Assembly (NCBI GenBank): GCA_023386815.1
Contig: JAEWIZ010000008.1
Span: 372,001 to 436,000, forward strand
DNA length: 64,000 bases
Reading direction: 5' to 3'
Source: Bacillota bacterium
GTDB taxonomy: Bacteria; Bacillota; Clostridia; Lachnospirales; Lachnospiraceae
Shown: piece by piece, positions 1-7,626 of the stretch
Layout: each line of letters opens with the position of its first letter
Numbering within the stretch: the stretch's first letter is position 1
Position numbers and translations under genes: made by a program
Notes under the pieces: generated by a model
The model's database searches: none
What the model saw: only the letters and a program-made list of their open reading frames with translations
What the model was told of the DNA's origin: nothing

Positions 1-1
1 G

Positions 2-157
2 AGATTAAATCAAGCAGCGTATTTACTTACGACTACCAAATTAACAGTCGCTGAGATTGGGTTGGCAGTGGGATATGATAATTTAAGCTATTTTCATCGT
101 ATCTTCTTTGAAAAGTATAACGTATCCCCCAAAAAATATAGGGATGGTAAACCTTAG
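2..157 (+). CDS. AraC-family regulator, C-terminal fragment
   Basis: Only the last 51 codons are in the window; the reading frame enters from the left edge and stops with TAG at 155-157. The translated part holds the second helix-turn-helix of an AraC/XylS DNA-binding domain: a 'TVAEIGLAVGYDNLSYFHRIF' type helix pair followed by the signature ending 'SPKKYR'. The sensor domain lies outside, so the effector cannot be read. The next gene on the same strand is rhaB and a terminator separates them, so a role as activator of the rhamnose genes is a reasonable inference from position only. Confidence 0.85.
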   Translation, partial: RLNQAAYLLTTTKLTVAEIGLAVGYDNLSYFHRIFFEKYNVSPKKYRDGKP

Positions 158-247
158 AAACCAGGTAACTTTCTCTCGAACTTGGGTTTCCTAAGTCTTT
201 TCCTGCAAGGATACCTAGTTTCATGATGATATTGAATATTGCAAATG

Positions 248-283
248 AGGACACTTTTTTATACAAAAGGTGTTCTTTTTTTT
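248..283 (+). terminator. Intrinsic terminator after the AraC gene
   Basis: AGGACAC (248-254) pairs with GTGTTCT (270-276), one G-U pair, followed by an eight-T run. It closes the AraC transcript just before the rhaB leader. Confidence 0.6.
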
Positions 284-298
284 ATAGAAAAGATCTTG

Positions 299-378
299 TA
301 TAATTGTATCATGAGGTAAGCGTGAGGGAAAGCTATCATCACGCGAAAGAACCCTGAAATGAGTACAGAGGGTGCTTA
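299..378 (+). promoter_or_regulatory. rhaB promoter -10 and structured 5' leader
   Basis: A perfect TATAAT lies at 299-304 without a good -35 element, as expected for an activator-dependent promoter. Downstream, TAAGC (317-321) can pair with GCTTA (374-378), enclosing the hairpins GCGTGA/TCACGC (320-325/339-344) and ACCCT/AGGGT (351-355/369-373). The outer helix and first hairpin share two bases, so they compete partly. The three-way-junction shape is suggestive of a regulatory leader, but no known riboswitch class is recognised. Confidence 0.4.
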
Positions 379-411
379 GTTCAAGCTTCTTTCATGGAAA
401 AGGAGGTATAT

Positions 412-1806
412 ATGAGTAATTATTACTTGGCGATTGATATTGGTGCTTCGAGCGGTCGCCACATTCTGGGTTATTTAAAGGATGGCAAGCTTGAGATGGA
501 AGAAATCCATCGTTTTGAAAACGGCATTGCGGAAAAGAACGGCGAGTTTTGCTGGGATTTTGACAGATTATTTACTGAAATAAAGACAGGCATGAAGAAA
601 TGTAAAGAGATAGGCAAAATTCCTGTAAGTGTCGGAGTCGATACTTGGGGAGTTGATTATGTCCTTCTTGACAATAATAATAAAGTTATTGGCAATACGG
701 TAGCTTACCGTGATGGCCGTACCAAAGGAATGGATGATAAGGTTTATGAGATCATTTCTGAGGACAACCTCTATGCGAGAACTGGTATTCAAAAGCAAAT
801 CTTTAACACGATCTATCAGTTGATGGCAGTAAAAGAGAAGCATCCGCAGTATTTGGAAAAGGCAGAGAGCTTTTTAATGGTTCCAGACTATTTCCATTTC
901 CTTCTCAGTGGTGTAAAGAGCAATGAGTACACCAATGCAACCACAGGTCAGTTAGTAAATCCGGTTACAAAGAACTGGGATTATGAGCTGATTGATATGT
1001 TAGGTTACCCACGCAAAATCTTCACAGACACCTCTCTTCCTGGAACAGTTCTCGGCGGACTGACAAAGGAAATTCAGGAGGAAGTTGGTTTTGACTGTAA
1101 CGTGGTGCTTCCTGCAACACACGACACTGGTTCAGCTGTTATGGCAGTTCCCTCCAGTGATGAATTTCCGCTTTACATTAGCTCCGGTACCTGGTCTTTA
1201 ATGGGTATTGAACGTATGGATGCAGATTGCTCACCAGAGAGCAAAAAGTGTAACTTAACCAACGAAGGTGGTTATGACTATCGTTTCCGTTATTTGAAAA
1301 ACATCATGGGTCTTTGGATGATCCAGTCTGTAAAGAAGGAAATCGGGGCTGGCTTATCCTATGCTGAAATCTGTGATCAAGCCTCCAAAACCACGATTCC
1401 ATCCCTTGTTGATGCGAATGACGGACGTTTCTTAGCTCCGGCAAATATGACCAAAGAGGTTAAGAAGGCATGTGCTGAGTCAAATCAGCCGGTTCCGGAA
1501 GGAATTGCTGAGGTTGCAGCTGTTATCTATAACAGTCTAGCAAAATGCTATAAAAACACGATTGATGAGATTGAAGAATTAACAAATAAGAAGTTCGACA
1601 AGATCCATGTAGTTGGCGGTGGCTCCAATGCAGATTACTTAAATATGTTAACCGCTCGCTATACAGGCAGAACCGTTTATGCAGGTCCTGGAGAGGCAAC
1701 CGCAATCGGTAATATTCTGGCTCAGATGATCAGTAATAAGGATTTGGCAGATCTTAAGACTGCACGTGAATGTGTCAGCAAATCCTTTGATATTACAAAG
1801 TACTAA
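412..1806 (+). CDS. rhaB: L-rhamnulokinase
   Basis: FGGY-family sugar kinase that phosphorylates L-rhamnulose to L-rhamnulose-1-phosphate in the cytosol. The N-terminus 'YYLAIDIGASSGRH' is the phosphate-1 loop typical of rhamnulokinase (the ASSGR form). 'VGVDTWGVDYVLLD' and 'VAYRDGRT' follow, then 'LPATHDTGSAV' and 'YISSGTWSLMG'; 'HVVGGGSNADYLNML' is the C-terminal ATP-binding region. An in-frame ATG lies six codons upstream at 394, but AGGAGG at 401-406 is placed correctly only for ATG 412, giving 464 residues. It is followed 82 bp later by rhaA, and the enzyme pair supplies the substrate of the RhaD aldolase encoded at 57.4 kb. Confidence 0.95.
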   Translation: MSNYYLAIDIGASSGRHILGYLKDGKLEMEEIHRFENGIAEKNGEFCWDFDRLFTEIKTGMKKCKEIGKIPVSVGVDTWGVDYVLLDNNNKVIGNTVAYRDGRTKGMDDKVYEIISEDNLYARTGIQKQIFNTIYQLMAVKEKHPQYLEKAESFLMVPDYFHFLLSGVKSNEYTNATTGQLVNPVTKNWDYELIDMLGYPRKIFTDTSLPGTVLGGLTKEIQEEVGFDCNVVLPATHDTGSAVMAVPSSDEFPLYISSGTWSLMGIERMDADCSPESKKCNLTNEGGYDYRFRYLKNIMGLWMIQSVKKEIGAGLSYAEICDQASKTTIPSLVDANDGRFLAPANMTKEVKKACAESNQPVPEGIAEVAAVIYNSLAKCYKNTIDEIEELTNKKFDKIHVVGGGSNADYLNMLTARYTGRTVYAGPGEATAIGNILAQMISNKDLADLKTARECVSKSFDITKY

Positions 1807-1888
1807 TGTTCAATAAGCCATTCATTTTCGTTTATTGGAGTTAATAATAACCTAGAAACTTAGAAATTATAATTAGGAGGAAAATAAT

Positions 1889-3136
1889 ATGACAACGTTA
1901 CAAAGATATGAATCCGCAAAAGAAATTTATGCAAAAATTGGTGTTGATACAGATGCAGCAATCAAAAAACTTCAGAGCATTCCGATCGCTATGCACTGCT
2001 GGCAGGGAGATGATGTTGGTGGTTTTGAAGGTATCGGTGAGTTATCCGGCGGTATCCAGGCAACTGGTAACTATCCAGGAAAAGCTTCCACTCCAGAAGA
2101 ATTAATGGCAGATATCGATAAAGCGTTAAGCCTTATCCCAGGTACTCATAAGATTAATTTACATGCAAGCTATGCTATTTTTGAAGAGGGTGAAAAGGTA
2201 GACCGTAATAAGCTTGAGCCAAAACATTTTAAGAAATGGGTAGATTTTGCAAAAGAAAGAGGCTTAGGTATTGATTTTAATCCGACTAACTTCGCACATC
2301 CATTTGCAGCAGATGCTACTTTATCCAGTGAAAATGAAGATATCCGTAAATTCTGGATCGATCATAGCAAATGCTGCCTTAAGATTTCAGAATATTTTGC
2401 AGATGAATTAGGTGTTCCTTGCTGTATGAATATCTGGATTCCAGATGGCTACAAAGATATCCCTGCAGATAGAACCGCTCCTCGTGCAAGACTGAAGGAT
2501 TCCCTAGATCAAATTCTTGCTACACCATATGATAAGAGCAAGGTATATGTAGCAGTTGAATCTAAAGTATTTGGTATCGGCTTAGAGAGCTATACTGTAG
2601 GTTCCCATGAATTCTACATGAACTATGCAGCAAAGAACAATATCCTTTGCTTATTAGATAACGGACATTATCATCCAACAGAAGTAGTATCTGATAAGAT
2701 CTCCTCTATGTTATTATTCTCCGAGAAGGTTGCACTTCACGTAACAAGACCTGTTCGTTGGGATAGTGATCATGTTGTATTATTTGATGATGAGACCAAA
2801 GAGATCGCAAAGGAAATTATCAGAAACGGTGTAGATAAAGTACTTATCGCTCTGGACTATTTTGATGCAAGTATCAACAGAATTGCAGCTTGGGTAATCG
2901 GTATGAGAAACTTACAAAAGGCTCTCTTGAATGCATTATTACTTCCAAATGCACATCTTGCTAAGCTTCAGAATGATAGACGCTTAACCGAGGTTATGAT
3001 GCTTCAGGAAGAATTAAAGTTATATCCTGTAGGTGATGTATGGAATTACTTCTGTGAAGTTAACAATGTTCCTCAGAAGGAAGACTGGTTTGCAGAGGTT
3101 CAGAAATACGAACAGGAAGTTCTTACAAAGAGATAA
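1889..3136 (+). CDS. rhaA: L-rhamnose isomerase
   Basis: Interconverts L-rhamnose and L-rhamnulose, the first step of rhamnose breakdown. The 415-residue length is normal for RhaA, and the N-terminal region 'IAMHCWQGDDVGGFE' plus 'GIQATGNYPGKA' are diagnostic. Metal-binding and catalytic segments are visible as 'VAVESKVFGIG', 'CLLDNGHYHPTEVVSDK' and 'HVTRPVRWDSDHVVL'. TAGGAGG lies just before the ATG. It sits between rhaB and the chemoreceptor gene in one apparent operon. Confidence 0.97.
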   Translation: MTTLQRYESAKEIYAKIGVDTDAAIKKLQSIPIAMHCWQGDDVGGFEGIGELSGGIQATGNYPGKASTPEELMADIDKALSLIPGTHKINLHASYAIFEEGEKVDRNKLEPKHFKKWVDFAKERGLGIDFNPTNFAHPFAADATLSSENEDIRKFWIDHSKCCLKISEYFADELGVPCCMNIWIPDGYKDIPADRTAPRARLKDSLDQILATPYDKSKVYVAVESKVFGIGLESYTVGSHEFYMNYAAKNNILCLLDNGHYHPTEVVSDKISSMLLFSEKVALHVTRPVRWDSDHVVLFDDETKEIAKEIIRNGVDKVLIALDYFDASINRIAAWVIGMRNLQKALLNALLLPNAHLAKLQNDRRLTEVMMLQEELKLYPVGDVWNYFCEVNNVPQKEDWFAEVQKYEQEVLTKR

Positions 3137-3172
3137 AAAATGCAATGATGCATTCATAAAGGGGGCAATACA

Positions 3173-5116
3173 ATGTTTCAGGGTAAATTATTAAAACAGT
3201 CTGAACTCAAAGATGTAGCTGAAATATTTATCAATAAAAATTTTGCAGATGCTTCACCTGAACTTAAACTACACGATAAGCATGCACAGAGATTACTTGA
3301 AACAGCGATTAAGTACCATGAAACCTTAGCACATGTGGTTTCCGGTGTGGAAGAGCTGGCGAAACAAGGAAGTATTATGTCCCTAACCTACGAAGATAGG
3401 GCAAAATCGAATCAAAGTATTAGCAGAGCAAATGAGGATATTGCTGTTGTAGCCAATCATCAAGCGGATACAGCGACAGAATGTGCAGTGTTTTCAGGAC
3501 AATTTCAGAATGAATTTAATGATTTACTAATAGAAACGCAGGAAATGGATGCGAAGTCAGAAAAGACGAAGAAAATTAGTGAGGCCGGTTTGGTTTCCTT
3601 GCAATCCTTCTTAGAGGAGATACAGAAATCGAATGAAGTATTCATGAACCTTTCCGAGAAACTGACACAGTTTGATGCATCACTAAACAAAATTAATCAG
3701 GTAGTAGCAACCATTTCCGGGATTGCCTCCCAAATAAACCTTCTCTCTCTGAATGCCTCAATTGAGGCAGCCAGGGCTGGAGAAGCAGGCAAAGGCTTTG
3801 CCGTTGTAGCCAGTGAAGTGAAAAAACTAGCTGAAGACAGCGATTTGGCAAGTAAGAATATTGAAAAAGACATCAAAGCAATCGCGTCTGAAATGCATAT
3901 GATGATGGAGCTAGTCGGTCAGGAAAAGGAAAGTGTCGAAAATCAATCCAGTGCCATAGGTAGTGTAAGCTCAGGTATGGAAGAGATTAATGATGCAATT
4001 TCTGACTTGATGACCGGTCAGCGAAAGATTAATAATAAAGTTAAAACCATGTATTCCACCAACCAGGAGTTGCTGGATAAAATTAATGAAATCGCTGCTT
4101 TAACTCAGGAATATGCTGCTACAAGCCAAGTCGTATCCAGTGCTTCTATGGAAGCAAATAGTAAGGATGAGATGATATTAGAGATGCTGCATCGGTTCAA
4201 TGTTACTACTACAGAGCAGATGAAGTATCTGGAAGACTTTAAGATTAGGCGGGAAGAAATAAAGAAAAAGCGAATCGGAGTAGTCTGCCTTGAACAGGCG
4301 GAGTTCTACCGCGAGGTGGAAGATGCGGCTTATGCCACCGGAGAAAAGCTTGGTATTGAAGTAGTTTGCACCGCACCAAAACGATATAACGTGGAGGAAC
4401 AGGAGAAGATCTTCCGTGGATTCATAAAAGAAGGCATGGATGGTATTATCCTTGCACCCAGTGATGCCAGTCGTCTGAAAGCGGCCATAGATGAGGCAGT
4501 ATCAGCAGGTATCAAAGTAGCCTGTATTGATATGGATGCTCCGAATACGAAGCGTAATATCTTTGTTACCTCCGATAGCTATAAGGGAGGTGCTATGGCA
4601 GGTGAAGTATCTGCCAAGAGCCTTCACGGTAAAGGTAAAGTACTGGTATTTTTGGCAGCGGCAGCGGTGCCAACAGTTCAAGAGAGATATCGTGGTTTTG
4701 CAGAGCAGTTAGGAAAATATCCGGAGATTCATATCCTGAAAAAGGAAGAGCAGAAGGATACAGATATCACTGTAACGAAGACTATGCTGGAGGCTTTGAT
4801 TAAGAAACATCCTGACTTTGATCTGCTATTTCTAGTTACGGCGGATAGCGGTGAGGTGGCCATTGACATCTATCGCAAAATGAGTCTTAAAAAGCAGCTT
4901 ATTATCCTCAGTAAAAGTGATTCTATCACGAAAGCAGTCAAGGAAGGAATTGTTACTTCTCAGATTGTACAACGTAATGAATTATGGGGAGAGATGGCTG
5001 TCAAGAGACTAAACGATATGTTTGCTGGAAATCCTTGCAATAGTTTTGAAGATACCAGTATGTATGATATTAATCAATATAATTATAAGATTTTTGACAA
5101 GAGTCGAAAAGGTTAA
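3173..5116 (+). CDS. Soluble chemoreceptor fused to a sugar-binding-protein domain
   Basis: A 647-residue two-part protein. Residues about 75-355 form a methyl-accepting chemotaxis signalling domain: a long coiled coil with the conserved hairpin tip around residues 182-225 ('LNASIEAARAGEAGKGFAVV'). From about residue 364 a type-I periplasmic binding-protein fold begins ('KKRIGVVCLEQAEFYREVE') and continues through 'GMDGIILAPSDASRLKAAID' to the end, as in ribose/galactose-binding proteins. There is no signal peptide, transmembrane segment or HAMP domain, so both parts should be cytosolic and the binding domain should read an internal ligand. It starts 36 bp after rhaA with a GGGGG-type ribosome site, so L-rhamnose or a derivative is the inferred ligand. 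The N-terminal 70 residues are not recognised. Confidence 0.85.
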   Translation: MFQGKLLKQSELKDVAEIFINKNFADASPELKLHDKHAQRLLETAIKYHETLAHVVSGVEELAKQGSIMSLTYEDRAKSNQSISRANEDIAVVANHQADTATECAVFSGQFQNEFNDLLIETQEMDAKSEKTKKISEAGLVSLQSFLEEIQKSNEVFMNLSEKLTQFDASLNKINQVVATISGIASQINLLSLNASIEAARAGEAGKGFAVVASEVKKLAEDSDLASKNIEKDIKAIASEMHMMMELVGQEKESVENQSSAIGSVSSGMEEINDAISDLMTGQRKINNKVKTMYSTNQELLDKINEIAALTQEYAATSQVVSSASMEANSKDEMILEMLHRFNVTTTEQMKYLEDFKIRREEIKKKRIGVVCLEQAEFYREVEDAAYATGEKLGIEVVCTAPKRYNVEEQEKIFRGFIKEGMDGIILAPSDASRLKAAIDEAVSAGIKVACIDMDAPNTKRNIFVTSDSYKGGAMAGEVSAKSLHGKGKVLVFLAAAAVPTVQERYRGFAEQLGKYPEIHILKKEEQKDTDITVTKTMLEALIKKHPDFDLLFLVTADSGEVAIDIYRKMSLKKQLIILSKSDSITKAVKEGIVTSQIVQRNELWGEMAVKRLNDMFAGNPCNSFEDTSMYDINQYNYKIFDKSRKG

Positions 5117-5186
5117 GACCTAGAACAAATCAGTTTAATGATTTAAGTATTTCATTGCCTACCACTCTTTGCTAAATATAGATAGG

Positions 5187-5238
5187 AAAACAGAGCCATT
5201 TATACTGACCATAGGTCGGGTATAAGGGCTCTGTTTTA
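5187..5238 (+). terminator. Terminator of the rhamnose operon, possibly bidirectional
   Basis: AAAACAGAGCC (5187-5197) and GGCTCTGTTTT (5227-5237) form an 11-bp stem with U-rich flanks on both strands. It sits between the converging chemoreceptor gene and dapA and could serve both. Confidence 0.8.
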
Positions 5239-5308
5239 TTGGTTCTATTCTAAAGTGATTCTTAGGCTATTGTGAAACAATAGTCGTTTGTGAGATGTCT
5301 AGAGCAAT

Positions 5309-6271
5309 TTATGCTACAGTGTCAGTTTCATCCGTGCTTTGGAGCCTGATATGTGTTGTTACATCATCCTGTTTAAAATGAACGATGGTTGGTTTGCTTT
5401 CTTGCTTTGATAGGATGGTATGATTTAGCTTATCCTTTAAGGAATCTGAAATCTCGGTTAAAGGAAGTCTTACTTCATCAGAATCGATGAGACCCAGTTC
5501 CTTTAAGCAATATTTCACTGGTGATGGATTTGGCTCTTTAAATAAGAGCGGTATCATATCATATAACTTTTTCCAGGTTAATAACGCAGCCTCAGCATTG
5601 TTTTCCGTTACTTTTTTATAAACATCCAAAAATAAATCTGTTTTTAAATGCGCGGAGGCAAGTATTCCACCCTGTCCACCCATAACCAGGGTGTTATAAA
5701 ATAGTGCGTCTTCTCCGGTCATGATGGAGAATTCCTTTGGTGGATTCACGAGCAAGGCCATGCTTTGCTTGAAATCACCGCTGGCATCTTTAATTCCTAC
5801 GATATTAGGAATAGCAGCAAGCCTGTGAACGGTATCATTCTCCATATTTACACCCGTACGATAGGGAATATTATAGAGAACGATATTAAGATCAGTTTCC
5901 TCAGCAATGCTCTTAAAATGTTCGTAAATTCCTTCCTGGCCAGGCTTATTATAATAGGGACATACGGATAGAATTCCTTGAATATCATAATATTCGGCTA
6001 TTTTTACTCGTTTGATTACTTTGGCGGTGTAGTTACCACCAACACCTACATAGACAGGAACACGCCCATTAACATAGCTCATCGTCTGTTCAATCATCTC
6101 TTCGAATTCTCGTTCGTTAAGTACCGGACATTCACCGGTGGTGCCAAGAGGGATAATACCATGGACACCTTTTCCGATATAGTGATCAATTAGTTTTCTA
6201 TAAGATACAAAATCTATTTTATCATCCTTAAATGGAGTAATTATTGGTAACCAAACGCCGTTTATCTTCAT
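5309..6271 (-). CDS. dapA: 4-hydroxy-tetrahydrodipicolinate synthase family protein
   Basis: Condenses pyruvate with aspartate semialdehyde, the first committed step of lysine/diaminopimelate synthesis. The key residues fall at the E. coli numbering: T44-T45 in 'PLGTTGE', Y107, Y133 and R138 in 'LYNIPYRTG', and the Schiff-base lysine K161 in 'GIKDASGD'. At 320 residues it carries a C-terminal tail of roughly 25-28 residues beyond the usual 292. It stands alone, divergent from an AraC regulator with no lysine gene nearby, so a related pyruvate-dependent aldolase role cannot be excluded, although the conserved active site favours DapA. Confidence 0.85.
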   Translation of the reverse strand: MKINGVWLPIITPFKDDKIDFVSYRKLIDHYIGKGVHGIIPLGTTGECPVLNEREFEEMIEQTMSYVNGRVPVYVGVGGNYTAKVIKRVKIAEYYDIQGILSVCPYYNKPGQEGIYEHFKSIAEETDLNIVLYNIPYRTGVNMENDTVHRLAAIPNIVGIKDASGDFKQSMALLVNPPKEFSIMTGEDALFYNTLVMGGQGGILASAHLKTDLFLDVYKKVTENNAEAALLTWKKLYDMIPLLFKEPNPSPVKYCLKELGLIDSDEVRLPLTEISDSLKDKLNHTILSKQESKPTIVHFKQDDVTTHIRLQSTDETDTVA

Positions 6272-6407
6272 AATAAATCCTCCCTAATCATTTCATGCAG
6301 TCTTGGTTTTCTGTGCAAATTTTATCCGTATACAAAATAATATACAGCATTTTCTATTTTTGGTTCTACTATTATTCTACATAACATTATTTTAATAAAA
6401 TAGCACT

Positions 6408-6436
6408 ATAATGCTTCATATGTTGCAAATAATGCT
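6408..6436 (+). promoter_or_regulatory. Direct repeat between dapA and the AraC gene
   Basis: ATAATGCT occurs at 6408-6415 and again at 6429-6436, a spacing of 21 bp (two helical turns), in the divergent promoter region and next to a TATAAT at 6438. The spacing suits two half-sites for an AraC-type protein, plausibly the one encoded directly downstream. Inference from geometry only. Confidence 0.3.
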
Positions 6437-6495
6437 ATATAATAAAAGGGGAGATTGAGTTTGAATGTCTTATAGGGAAGAAGATGGAGGTTTTT

Positions 6496-7338
6496 ATGAA
6501 GGATTTTGAAAAATTAGGCTACCTGGAGGATGATTTTAAGATATTTCATATTAAGGATAAGCAGAGGACAGATTTCGCTTTTCATTATCATGATTTTAAT
6601 AAGATTTTGATATTTATTAAGGGAAATGTAAGCTACTGTATCGAAGGAAAGAATTATGAATTAAAGCCTTATGATATTGTTCTTGTTAATGCAGGGGAAA
6701 TTCATCGTCCCTTGGTACTGGACAATTTGCCCTATGAAAGAATCATTATTTATGTATCCACACAATTTCTAAGTCATTATCAGGGAGAGGATTATGATTT
6801 GAGCTATTGCTTTGAACGCTCAAAAAAGGAGCATTCCAATGTATTACGAATTCCTTCCATCGATAAAAGTAAGCTGTATCAGGTGTGTCTGGAGCTTGAG
6901 CATTCCTTTGTTGATCAGGCCTATGCCCAGGAACTATATCAGAAAATCCTCTTTCTTGAATTTATGATACAGCTGAATCGGACAGCAATCTCCAACCATA
7001 TCAATTATCTGGACTCCGTCGGTGATAATGGAAAGCTGGTACAGATTATTGATTTCATTAATGAGCATTTATCTGAGGATATTTCGATTGATCTTTTGGC
7101 AGAGCATTTTTATTTAAACAGATACTATCTGATGCATTACTTTAAAAATGAAACGGGCTATACCATAGGAAACTATATTACGGAAAAACGATTACTTTTA
7201 GCAAAAAGTCTGGTTCAAAAGGGACTCTCTACAACAGAAGCCTGCTTTCAGAGTGGCTTTAAAAATTATTCAACCTTTTCTCGTGCGTTTAAAAAGGCAT
7301 TTAACACGATCCCTAAAAATGCTGGAATTCTTGATTAA
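6496..7338 (+). CDS. AraC-family transcriptional regulator with cupin sensor
   Basis: Residues about 15-100 form an AraC-type cupin ('FHYHDFNKILIFIKGNVSY', 'YELKPYDIVLVNAGEIHRP'), which usually binds a small ligand. The last 100 residues hold two helix-turn-helix units, 'SIDLLAEHFYLNRYYLMHYF' and 'TTEACFQSGFKNYSTFSRAF', ending near 'IPKNAGI'. ATG at 6484 is possible, but GGAGG at 6486-6490 fits ATG 6496 (280 residues). It is divergent from dapA, so either that gene or itself is the likely target. No ligand can be assigned. Confidence 0.85.
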   Translation: MKDFEKLGYLEDDFKIFHIKDKQRTDFAFHYHDFNKILIFIKGNVSYCIEGKNYELKPYDIVLVNAGEIHRPLVLDNLPYERIIIYVSTQFLSHYQGEDYDLSYCFERSKKEHSNVLRIPSIDKSKLYQVCLELEHSFVDQAYAQELYQKILFLEFMIQLNRTAISNHINYLDSVGDNGKLVQIIDFINEHLSEDISIDLLAEHFYLNRYYLMHYFKNETGYTIGNYITEKRLLLAKSLVQKGLSTTEACFQSGFKNYSTFSRAFKKAFNTIPKNAGILD

Positions 7339-7525
7339 ATATAGGATCCGGTATCAGAGCTCAAAACCAGTGCATTCTTATAAGGCCTTAGTACCAAATA
7401 GTGGATTTAACATAAAAAAGCCACAACTTAGCCATAAAAGCGACATATAATCTAAGTACCATAACCTAGGGAAAGGGAAATTGTTGAAAGAAAAGAACTT
7501 TCAACCAATTTAAGTAATTTACGGG

Positions 7526-7554
7526 TTGACAAATCTTGCCTGTCAAGCTACTAT
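7526..7554 (+). promoter_or_regulatory. Promoter of the secreted-protein gene
   Basis: TTGACA at 7526-7531 and TACTAT at 7549-7554 with 17 bp between them, about 70 bp before the next ATG. Confidence 0.5.
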
Positions 7555-7626
7555 AACGAAGACGAGATTTGGAAAAAATCTGTTAATTATTGTAACGACA
7601 AACGAAGCACATGGAGTTGAAGCTGA

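Noticed and set aside
317..378. Hammerhead ribozyme or c-di-GMP riboswitch in the rhaB leader
   Set aside because: GAAA and CTGAAATGAG-like stretches occur, but not in the required order relative to the stems; only a generic structured leader is claimed.
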